A stretch of 64,000 bases of DNA from Calonectria ilicicola. Its lineage: Eukaryota; Ascomycota; Sordariomycetes; Hypocreales; Nectriaceae. The translations under genes and the position numbers were made by a program. The stretch covers positions 3,844,001 to 3,908,000 of the forward strand of contig CP085832.1 in assembly GCA_020809705.1 (NCBI GenBank), in the 5' to 3' direction. Shown piece by piece: positions 55,154 to 64,000 of the stretch. Positions within the stretch are counted from its first letter, which is position 1. Every line of letters starts with the position of its first letter. The notes under the pieces are model-generated. The model was not told the origin of the DNA. It was given only the letters and a program-made list of their open reading frames with translations, and did no database searches.

Positions 55154-57031
55154 CTAAATCTTTGATCTAATTTTACTTTCCGCCGCTACCTGCTCTTTGA
55201 GGACCCGGCGCAGAGTCTTCCCTGAAGGGCTCTTCGGAACCAACTCGATAAAAACGATGCCACCTCTCAACCATTTAAACCTTGCGCAGCGATTTTGTAC
55301 CAGCTTGATCAATTCATTTTTCAAATCGTCCTCAGGGTGTGACATGCCTGCGTCTGATCTTTGTACGTAAGCTCTTGGAACCTCTCCACCCTCACCATCC
55401 GCGATACCAATGACGGCGCACTCTGCAACCGCTGGGTGGGTGAGCAATATGTCTTCAAGTTCGGCTGGAGCTACTTGATTGGCCTATGAATGCATTAGTC
55501 GCAGCCTAAGAATTGTAAAACAGCTGCAGTGCGTACCTTGACCTTGATAAGCTCCTTGATTCTGTCTGTGATAAAAATGTGATCGTTTCCTTTGGGTGAC
55601 TTTTTGAAATACCCTATGTCGCCACTCTTAAGCCACCGTCCACTCTCGTCTTCAATGAATGTCTCCTTCGTAGCGGATTCATCTCCAAAGTATCCGAGAC
55701 AGACTGTCGGAGACTTGATCCAAACCTCCCCGGTCTGCTCATACGCAGTAACCTCCTTCCCCTCATTGTTGATGAGTTTGAGTTCAGCGCCGGGGAAAAC
55801 ACAACCCGAACTTCCCGCCCAGGGATCGTCGAATGTTGTGTGGCAACAGGCCGCACCAACTTCTGTCATGCCGTACGCCTGCCGCACAACCCATTTCGGG
55901 TAAGACTGATAAAGCCGAGTAATAGTCGCATTAGTGAGCGGTGCACCACCACTTACAACAGTCTTGACGCTAGCGAGGTCGTACTGCTTCAGGAGATTTG
56001 TGTTCTTGCTCATAGCCACAATTATGGGTGGTACGACATTGAGAATGTTGATTTTGTACTTTGGAATGCTGCTCAGCATAATTTTCATGTCAAATTTGGG
56101 AAATACAATGACTTGGTCGCCTCGATAGGTGCTTAGATGCATGATAGCGATAACTGAATAGGCATGCGATTGTGGCAACATCCCAAGTGACACCTGTCGT
56201 TCATTTGGGCTGCTTCGACCTCGCTGTTCTATTAAAATCGGTTGCCATACAGATGCAATGATAGTTTGGTGCGATATCATTGCCAATTTCTGTCGAAAGT
56301 CAGCTATGCGGTTTATAAGCTACCGCAGAAAACATACTGGAGGACCCGATGTGCCACTAGAATGACTGAGATATGCAATCTGCTTTCTTGAGCGTCCGGG
56401 AGCCCAATGGATCGGTTCGATTTCCGGCGCCGAATATCCTCGGGCCAACAGTTCCGAAATACTCGTGAAGGATGAATTTTTCTGACTTCCACCGGGCTGG
56501 TACATATCACACAGATAAATTCTATCCTCGGAAAGGCCGCATTGCTTAGCAGCTTTTCGGGCAACCTCTAGAAGCGGTTCGACTGTAAAAAGGGCTTTGG
56601 GTTTCGTCTTCTTAAGCTGCTGTGCCAGCTCCCATTCCGTAAACGCAGAGTTTATACCAGCGCAAGCTCCGTTCAATCTATGCACGGCCCAGTTCAGTGT
56701 AGGAATATCGATCTATCTGTTGTAAGTATCGATGAAGGCGTGTGAATGTCAGACTGACAGTATTTAATGCATATATTGCCACCACCTTATCCAATTCAGA
56801 ACCCTCATTGACTCCCCATTCAAGTTCGGAAGCCAAGGCTTTGGCGAGTGTTTCCACTCTGGCCTTCTGTTCCCGGGCGGAAACAGTTATTCCCGAAACA
56901 GCACAGGTGTATGCTGGTAGGGAGCTAGCAAACGGTGCCCTGCCATATTTCTCGTCAAACATAAAGTCAAAAATAGACACATCAGGGATTTCTCCCAGTT
57001 CTGGTGCCGATGAAGGCGCTTTGAACATCAT
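55154..57031 (-). CDS. Acyl-CoA/4-coumarate-CoA ligase-like enzyme (ANL superfamily)
   Basis: Four exons (introns 55484-55536, 56290-56337, 56713-56758) encode 576 residues. The adenylate-forming motifs are present: the P-loop SHSSGTSGPPK, split by the intron but restored, then YGMTE and GYFGDES-x-T-x-E-F, and SGDIGYF for the adenosine-binding Asp. The C-terminal K in SPSGKTLRR is the catalytic lysine expected in the thioesterifying conformation. It activates a carboxylic acid with ATP and CoA. The protein ends in SKI, a weak form of the peroxisomal targeting tripeptide, so peroxisomal location is possible. The start is the ATG at 57031; the longer frame begins at TTG. Confidence 0.9.
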
Positions 57032-58750
57032 ATTCAAGGCTTTTTTCTGTGGATAGACTGGTTTTCTCTGTGTTGTGGTGTTTTTCGTGTCTCGCTGACG
57101 TTCTTAGTTGACCAGGAATCGCAGTATTAGTATCCAAATAAATCGGAACTGCGTGCATTACTCAATTAAGTAGCCGCCGAAATGTGGCGGCTCCCGACTA
57201 CGACACCCTGTCCATGACATGAGGGCGGAAATACGGCATGTAAGATTGGCTACGTCTGACAGCTAAATGCACAAAAGGACATAGCATGGAAGTTTCGTAG
57301 AGCGTGTTTAGGATCTTGACGCGTGTAAAATGTTGTAGCTAAGCGTAAGCAGTATCGAGAACAGACCAATGAAAAATATGAAGGAGCGTTCACCAGACGG
57401 CGCATTGGCTGGTTGCGGCAAGGTGCAATCTCATGTAAGACGGACGTTCCACCTTAATCCAACCTAACCAGCAGCGGGTCGCGACATATATACGAAAAGA
57501 GAAAAAGGGGAGAAGAATGAATTGGGATTTTTTTTCTCTTTTAAAAGAAAACCATATCTAACCGCCTTATTATCAACGCATTGGCGTTTGCACAATCGCA
57601 TATGGAGGTATTCTGGCTAAAATGCTAACCTAGACTCACAGTGAATCCTTGTCAATTTTCTTTGATCTGCCAAAGAGCAAATCTTGATGATCTGCGCCAA
57701 AAAAGTATGCCCATTCTCAAAACAGTTGGAATGAAGTCAAATTAAAATTTTGACGTTTCATTCAATGTTTCTAGAAAGGGGATGCGCCAGGGCCTAGCTT
57801 GCAGCGCGATTCAGCATTGAATGTAATGTTGGTCCTCTCACTCCCGAATTCATAACGTGGTTGGGGGTTTGTTTGGAGTGCTAGTTTATTAATGATGGTG
57901 AGAGCTAACCAAAATTTGTTCAACAGGTAAATGACAGCGGGTGAGATTTTCCATCATATTTGGCTTGGATGCGCTATTAAATTTTGTGTATCCAATCTCT
58001 GTCGATCAATCGTTTGTCGAACCGCTCACGAGGTATCGCAAGACGAGAAAATGCTACCGCGTGGCCCACCAACAGGCCCAGGGGCAATTCGTTGTACCGG
58101 GTGAGATGGGTGCACATCCCCGAGCAAATCAGGGGGCGTCGCTTGTATTTTTGTCCAAAAATTCACTGGGGTCATGATGTCTTTTGGGGAATAATCGGCG
58201 CTGGAGACGTCTTACTCCAGGCCTACCCCGCTGAACCGATCCGCTGCTTGGCTGTTCCTGAGCCTGAAAAATGAAGAGAGGGGGAGATAAGATGGGGAAA
58301 TAGGGGACTTGTGCTCGTCATACAAGGGATCATCAGCGCAGCACCACCAACCAGCAGGGGTACGTGGTGCGCTGGTACATACGGAGGCCAATGCACCGTG
58401 TTGGCGTCGTCGCGTGATCTCGGACCGAGCTTTTATGCGGCTGGACGTGTTTTGGTGAAACATCAAACGGCGGTAAGCACGTTTTCTGTCAACGCGACGG
58501 CGCGAATGGTCGCTTCTTCCTCTGAAGCTGCAGCTGTGCCTCTAGGAAGCCGTTGAATTGCAGATTGACTGCACGATCCTGGGTTGCGACCGACGCGAAT
58601 GACGAAGGCCAAGAAGCTTAATTCCAGACCGTGGGGATTGAGTGTGGTATAAATTTGTCCACAAGAAGCCCACCGGGCACAAGTTAAGCTCTGCTAGCCA
58701 GATCCGGCTTTTTATTATATCCCTTCTTTTTCTCAATCAATAGCTGCAAC
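57032..58750. promoter_or_regulatory. Divergent intergenic, ligase and GH3 promoters
   Basis: About 1.7 kb lies between start codons. Sites resembling the carbon-catabolite repressor consensus SYGGRG are CTGGGG at 58166-58171 and GTGGGG at 58631-58636. A GGCTAA (xylanase-regulator-like) lies at 57615-57620. These are short and may be chance. No gene is seen; frames at 57941 and 58311 are rejected. Confidence 0.35.
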
Positions 58751-61334
58751 ATGCGGTCAGCATTGGCATACGCCAGCTTGGCCAGCCTTGCGCTGCCATT
58801 CAGTGCAGCAACCACCTTTGAATCACCACCTGTTTACCCCAGTCGTAAGAGTCCAACCCGCCATCTTTCCACTTAGTCGCGCTTCTAATGGTCAATTATA
58901 GCACAAGGCAATGGGAATGGGAAGTGGTCCGACGCCTACGCCAATGCGCGTGCCCTCGTTGGAGAAATGACCCTAGAGGAAATGGTCAACATTACCAGAG
59001 GCTTTCCCCATGGAACTATCTGCGCCGGCATGACTGGCTCCGTCCCTCGCCTAGGATATCCCGGCATGTGTCTACACGATGCAGGTAATGGCGTAAGAGG
59101 TGCTGATTTAGTTAGCGCGTTTCCATCTGCCCTCCATGTTGGCGCTGCTTGGGACAAGAACATGACCTATCAGCGAGGATGGTTCATGGGCCGAGAATTT
59201 AAAGCAAAGGGCGGTAAGTACATCCAACTTGATCCAGATTTTCCATGTTTCATAGCTGATGAGTTTCAAGTCAATGTTCTACTGGGACCCAACGCTGGGC
59301 CTCTCGGCCGAGTTGCAGTTGGCGGGCGCAACTGGGAAGGATTCACAGTGGATCCATATCTCTCCGGAAAGCTTGTTGCTGAGTCCATCATTGGCCACCA
59401 AGACGCCGGTGTCATTGCCAATCTTAAAGCAAGTAATTGATATTTCAACCATTAAACTCTTTGTGCTAACATTCGAAAACAGCACTTCATCGGCAATGAA
59501 CAAGAGACTTACCGTCGCCCGTTGTTGGGCGTGGAGGCTATTTCCTCCAACATTGACGACAAGACTTTGCACGAATTTTACCTCTGGCCCTTCATCGATG
59601 GGGTTCATGCTGGTGTTGCATCCGTCATGTGTTCCTATCAACGCATCAACAACACATATGCATGCGACAATAGCAAGACGCTCAACGGAATCCTGAAGGG
59701 CGAGCTCGACTTCCAGGGTTTTGTGATGCTTGACTGGGGAGCTGTTCATAAGTTGACAAGCGCAAACGCTGGCTTGGACATGGTCATGCCACAGGGGGGA
59801 TATTTCGGCCAGAACCTCACCGACGCTGTTCACAACGGCACTGTGAGCGAGGAGCGCGTGACAGATATGGCAACAAGGTAGACAATCTCTCACCCATGGC
59901 ACCCATTGCGCCGTACTGACAAAATTTAGAATTGTGGCTTCTTGGTATCTGGTGGGCCAGGAAGGCAACAAGTTCCCAACACCTGGTATTGGAATGAAGA
60001 ATCTCACCGAACCCCATGAACAAGTCGACGCTCGCGACCCGGCATCCAAGCATGTGCTTCTCCAGGGAGCCATTGACGGCCACGTGCTGCTGAAGAACAA
60101 GAACGCACTGCCTTTCAAGAAGGCTCCCAACATGATTTCGGTATATGGATATGATGCTACTATCCCTCGCACCAAGAATACAGACAAGCTCTTCAACTTA
60201 GGATACACTTCCTCGCCAGCTATGGGTCCTGCTGAGCTTGAGGATACATGGAGCTTTGATCAGGCTGCCAGAGGCGGAACTATCATCAGTGGTGGACGAG
60301 CTGCCGCCAATGCACCACCTTTTATTTCTGATGTGAGCAATGATTTCTCCCATTCAAACTAGACACTGACCATTTGATAGCCAATCAGTGCCATTCAGTA
60401 CAAGGCATACGACACTGATGCTTGGGTGAACTGGGACCTTGACTCCTATGACCCCGAGGTCAACGGCGCTACCGACGTCTGCCTTGTTTTCATCAATGCC
60501 ATGGCTACAGAGAGATATGATCGTTCCGGTCTCCACGATGACTTCAGCGATGGTATTGTTCGCAATGTTGCCGACAAGTGTGCCAATACAATCGTCGTCA
60601 TTCACAACGCTGGCATTCGCCTTGTGGATCAGTGGATTGACCACCCTAACGTCACCGCAGCTATCATGGCCCATCTACCGGGCCAAAACTCTGGCCAGGC
60701 ACTCGTTAAATTGCTCTATGGAGAAGCCGAGTTCTCCGGGAAGCTGCCATACACAATCGCCAAGAATGAGAGCGATTATGGACACATTTTAAAGCCATGC
60801 AATGTCACTTCCGAACAGGACAAGAACCCTCAGTGTGAGTTTACTGAAGGCACATACATTGACTACCGTGCTTTTGATGCCCAGGGCATCGAGCCTCGGT
60901 TCGAGTTTGGCTTTGGGTTGAGTTACACCACCTTTGACTACTCTGATCTTGCTTTTTATTCGAGAGATCTTTACAGCAACAGCATTGACAGCAACGCTGA
61001 GGCGTGGGACACTGCCGCTGTAGTGACTGCGACGATTACCAACACTGGTGATCGTCCTGGTGACGAGATTGCCCAGCTCTACTTGGCGATTCCAAACAGC
61101 CCTCCCCGACAGCTTCGCGGCTTCGAAAAAGTCAGACTGCTGCCCAAAGAGTCTGCGACAGTTCACTTTGAGCTTGATAAACGCGACTTTGCCGTCTGGG
61201 ACGTGGTTGAGCAAAAGTGGGTGGTCCAAAAAGGCGACTACGAGGTGTTTGTGGGCGCAAGCAGCAGAAATCTACCCCTGCACAAGACCTTCAAGGTATC
61301 ACAGCAGGCGTTGAGTCGCCAAGAAATGAGGTGA
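58751..61334 (+). CDS. Secreted GH3 beta-glucosidase
   Basis: Six exons (introns 58845-58901, 59214-59270, 59429-59482, 59878-59929, 60333-60380) encode 771 residues. The first ~19 residues are a signal peptide. The (beta/alpha)8 GH3 domain carries the conserved [14 protein letters not shown] loop, [18 protein letters not shown] and the nucleophile Asp in GFVMLDWGA. The second domain has ATERYDRSG with the probable acid/base Glu. A fibronectin III-like domain ends the protein ([14 protein letters not shown] onwards). It hydrolyses cellobiose and other beta-glucosides outside the cell. Intron 3 (59429) has a GC donor, GCAAGT; joining there is the only way to keep the family sequence in phase. 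Confidence 0.95.
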
Positions 61335-61596
61335 TGGGGTTCATGATGAGACATATATGTATGAATAGACCTTAGCAGAGTATAGATTAATGAACAATCA
61401 GCTTTTGGTTGTGTACATCTCGATCCCAAGATCAGGAGATTATTCGCATTTAGCTTCATTTAATGCGTCTCCTTGGCAACCCCACCTTTTTAGGCAGCTC
61501 GTCTTGGTCCGTGCATTATCATAATTAGCTGTCTCGAATCATGAGGTTTTCTTCTTACGGGGGCTTTTATTTCAGTTCCATACAAGTCGATTCATC

Positions 61597-62880
61597 ATGC
61601 CTACCCTTCTGGATCTTCCACCTGAAATATTGCAGTCTATATGTTGCCAATTCTGCCATCACTGTACAAATGAACCACCCGCAAGCGATCCTGCTCTTAC
61701 GAATGATCGTCAAGATGCGCCATTGCACCTGTCCCGAGTATGCAAGACATTGAGCATCTGGGTCCAGCCTGTCCTATACCACCAAATATCGTGCCCTCCA
61801 AACCAGATGGCGAAACTTGTAATGACTCTTGGGCACCGAAAAGATCTGGCTGCCGTCGTTAATTCTTTGACCTTGTGCGGCGAAAAGATGACCTCGTCCA
61901 TCTCGGAAGCAGAAGCTCAAGCTGTGGGGGAGATTATGGCAAGATTTCCATGTCCAGAACCTATTTCTCCACACTGGTACTTGCAATTGCATGAAAGTAA
62001 GGGTATTGGATTGACAGAAGGCCTTTTCCAATGCCAACCTATGGGCCTGTTGAGGGCCTTGGCAATGGCCCTGGTTCCCAATGTTACATGCATTGAACTA
62101 ACCATGGCGCATGACGTGGAACATACATTCTGCCAACCAGGTAGTCTTCCATATCTCAATGAGCTTGAACTCCAACAAGTATGGGCAAATGGTATTCATG
62201 TCAGTCAAATTGAACCGATGATGCAAGCTGCACCAGCTCTGAAGATCCTTCATTGTTACGGTTTATATGGCCAGTCTGAAAATATCCCTGAAAATTGCGT
62301 CGAGGAGTTGGCCCTCTATACTGCTGAATTAGAGCCTAGAGACTTGAGAAATATGCTGTTGTCTCTTAAAAGCATCAATAAGCTGGTTTATAAAGCTGAG
62401 TGGCACTCAGCAAATGAGCCGACCCCTCGGGCGGTTGCTCTGGCAATGATGGAGCGATCCGACTCACTTCGGCATGTCAATATTCATCTTCCTTTCGCAT
62501 GCGAGGAATATGGGAGGGGCGGATCTGAAGGAATAGTGGATCTCAAAATGATGGAGGCATTGGAAATACTGGTCCTAGATGGTGGTGCTATTTACACCGC
62601 AGGTGTTGAGGAACCAGATACGGATGGAACTCTTCTTCTTGGCCTGCTGCCACCTTCTATCCGAATCTTCACAATTAACGACCCCCACCCCGAAATTCAC
62701 CAAGATATCCTGCAGCTGGCAGAAAAGGCGCCGGAGCGTTTCCCAAAGCTAAAAGAAGTGAATTTCACCAACATGAACAGATGGTATTGGGCCTTGTCTG
62801 ACATTTCCGCCCTTCCAATCAAGTTTTCATCCCAGGGTATTAAATGTAAGGCCTTGGTTAGGGATTCAGATGAAATTTAG
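61597..62880 (+). CDS. F-box-like/LRR-like protein
   Basis: Intronless, 427 residues. The N-terminus (LLDLPPEILQSICCQFC, then LHLSRVCKTL and VQPVLYHQI) fits an F-box, which recruits substrates to the SCF ubiquitin ligase by binding Skp1. The remainder is a leucine-patterned region resembling degenerate leucine-rich repeats (LELQQVW, LKILHCYGLYG, LEILVLDGG), a usual substrate-recognition module. No signal peptide. Such F-box proteins are numerous and rapidly evolving in this group; the substrate is unknown. It lies about 260 bp after the GH3 gene on the same strand. Confidence 0.78.
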   Translation: MPTLLDLPPEILQSICCQFCHHCTNEPPASDPALTNDRQDAPLHLSRVCKTLSIWVQPVLYHQISCPPNQMAKLVMTLGHRKDLAAVVNSLTLCGEKMTSSISEAEAQAVGEIMARFPCPEPISPHWYLQLHESKGIGLTEGLFQCQPMGLLRALAMALVPNVTCIELTMAHDVEHTFCQPGSLPYLNELELQQVWANGIHVSQIEPMMQAAPALKILHCYGLYGQSENIPENCVEELALYTAELEPRDLRNMLLSLKSINKLVYKAEWHSANEPTPRAVALAMMERSDSLRHVNIHLPFACEEYGRGGSEGIVDLKMMEALEILVLDGGAIYTAGVEEPDTDGTLLLGLLPPSIRIFTINDPHPEIHQDILQLAEKAPERFPKLKEVNFTNMNRWYWALSDISALPIKFSSQGIKCKALVRDSDEI

Positions 62881-63353
62881 AACGTCTGGATAGAATCATG
62901 TAATATGTTTGATTACCACTGTGGTGTTCTGAATCTCTCTTCTCATTCCCATTTGCTCAACGTACTAAATGCTAAATGTAACAGACTGTAACAGCCTACA
63001 ACTTGAGGATATGCAGAAGTCATCTCCAAAAGTGTAATTACAGTCTGAAAGAAGAGACCATGAATACACCCGACTTTGAGAAATTGATCCGCTACTTTCG
63101 CTTAATATAAGACCATCTTTACTAATCGCTAGATTGCACTAGATACAATTTTTCTCTTCCGGTGTATCAAGATGACCCCATTTTTCTGTACCATTTCCGT
63201 CTATTTAAGAGCTTATCGGGCTTACTGGAAAATACAGATTGAACACCATGAACTGGCTGGAAGAGAACTCTTGACAGTATCAGCAGAAGGCCTAATCGTT
63301 AAGAGGAGTGAGATGTAAGGCGACTCCATACCATATTGCTAGTCCGTTATTTC
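62881..63353. other. Intergenic, nothing seen
   Basis: AT-rich sequence between the F-box-like gene and the repeat ORF. No coding signal is evident. Confidence 0.4.
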
Positions 63354-63815
63354 TTACCCAAAATTTCTGTTGTTGTGTGTTTTGGTACGTCTTGGGTTAT
63401 TTTTGGGGGGGGCGTCTGGTTGATATATGTATGGTTGCCTGTCTATTCCCCCAACACAAGGTACGCACTTAAGATCGCCATTCCTTGTCCCACAAGATTG
63501 CTGACTGGTGCGATTATCCCCTCTAACCGTGCATGAGCAATGTTCAACCAAGCTTGCTGAGGCTTGATCGAAATGATTATCCCCTCTGACTGTGCATGAG
63601 AAAGGTTCAGCAAATCTTCCTGAAGCTTGATTGAATCCATTCCCCCATCTGGCCGTGCATGAGCAAGGCTCAGTCAATCTTTCTGAAGCTTCATTAGTTT
63701 CTATCAGGCATATATTAATCGTTGTATGATGAGTCGCGCCGCAGAATCCCCCTTGGCTTGATGGGTAGGAGTTCATGTTGCTTTGCTTGTTGGAATCCGT
63801 GGTCCAGGAAGACAT
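63354..63815 (-). CDS. Hypothetical repeat protein (candidate)
   Basis: An ATG-started frame of 153 residues. Its centre holds three in-frame 21-residue repeats, each with the pattern A-S-x-R/S-L/F-x-E-x-x-S-C-T-x-R-x-x-N, coming from 63 bp tandem DNA repeats at 63503-63705. Additional cysteines occur in CGTRNGDLKCVPC. No signal peptide and no domain are recognised; histidine- and asparagine-rich flanks look disordered. It could be the last exon of a longer gene, or a chance frame through a minisatellite whose 63 bp period happens to keep phase. Confidence 0.35.
   Translation of the reverse strand: MSSWTTDSNKQSNMNSYPSSQGGFCGATHHTTINICLIETNEASERLTEPCSCTARWGNGFNQASGRFAEPFSCTVRGDNHFDQASASLVEHCSCTVRGDNRTSQQSCGTRNGDLKCVPCVGGIDRQPYIYQPDAPPKNNPRRTKTHNNRNFG
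63503..63705 (+). repeat. 63 bp minisatellite, three copies
   Basis: Anchors such as GTGCATGAG recur exactly 63 bp apart at 63529, 63592 and 63655, and GATTATCCCCTCT at 63512 and 63575. Copies differ by many point changes, so the array is old. The period is divisible by three. Confidence 0.75.
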
Positions 63816-64000
63816 TTTTGCGATTTAGTGTAGCTCGATAAAAATTTGAAAGATAGTAACTAAGAAAAAGATCGCTGTTCAGTGGGACAGACGTTGGCAA
63901 AGACTTTAGATCACTGGTCTGGTCGGTAAGCCTGCCAGCATTTGTAGAAAAGTCACTCACCTGTCTCATATCATCATAGCAAAAAGCGATAATATGATCC
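63816..64000. other. Window edge, no gene called
   Basis: Sequence between the repeat ORF and the window end. A frame crossing 63715-63969 on the minus strand has no similarity. Confidence 0.3.

Noticed and set aside
57710..57730. Third partial match to the 25 bp repeat (GCCCATTCT...ACAG)
   Set aside because: Only about 16 of 18 bases match in an AT-rich setting; too weak to count as another copy.
59279..60208. 309-codon minus-strand frame
   Set aside because: Antisense shadow of the GH3 beta-glucosidase; it ignores the gene's introns and has no domain.

Overview
The window is nuclear DNA of a filamentous ascomycete (Pezizomycotina). Most genes carry short introns of 46-110 bp with GT..AG ends and CTAAC/CTGAC-like branch points. 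Zn2Cys6 regulators, HET-domain proteins, a CFEM-type seven-helix receptor and small secreted cysteine-rich proteins are all typical of this group. A Sordariomycete, perhaps a hypocrealean, is my guess; nothing seen fixes the genus. I rebuilt gene models by hand by joining exons in phase. There are about 22 well supported protein genes plus a few weak candidates. I saw no rRNA, convincing tRNA, CRISPR array or intact transposon.

Layout. 1-8.4 kb: a 13-exon pantothenate/allantoate-type MFS transporter, a divergent pair (NmrA-like NAD(P)-binding protein and glutathione S-transferase), and a Zn2Cys6 regulator. 8.8-17 kb: an accessory island. It holds a 14-blade WD40 protein lacking an ATG and lacking the NACHT part its family normally has, fused head to head with a CHAT protease-like protein lacking the TPR part its family normally has; then a defensin-like secreted peptide and a HET-domain gene, with two diverged copies of a ~270 bp repeat (one looks RIP-mutated) and a 25 bp direct repeat flanking the WD40/CHAT block. 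17.5-24.6 kb: a large multi-pass membrane protein, a 4.4 kb gene-poor stretch with one weak orphan candidate, and an HRIP-like secreted protein. 27-42.7 kb: a housekeeping and metabolic block: cytosolic glutamyl-tRNA synthetase, SRPBCC protein, secreted PAF-acetylhydrolase-like hydrolase divergent from a second Zn2Cys6 regulator, a tubby/scramblase-fold candidate, maltose acetyltransferase, CHY zinc-finger protein, ankyrin protein and a DUF1624/HGSNAT-like membrane acyltransferase. 44.9-57 kb: a second HET gene, a CFEM-7TM receptor, a GABA/amino-acid permease, a short three-exon six-cysteine peptide gene, and an acyl-CoA ligase ending in a possible peroxisomal signal. 58.7-64 kb: a secreted GH3 beta-glucosidase with a GC-AG intron, an F-box-like protein, and an ORF with three in-frame 63 bp tandem repeats.

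The most interesting part is 8.7-17 kb. CHAT, NACHT-WD40-derived and HET genes are all associated with fungal self/non-self recognition and regulated cell death. Here two decapitated pieces meet 10 bp apart yet both remain open for 500-650 codons, in a setting with repeat remnants. This is either a recent rearrangement or a newly split sensor/protease pair. The two small cysteine-rich secreted peptides (defensin-like near 13.2 kb, cystine-knot-like near 54.2 kb) are the next most attractive leads.
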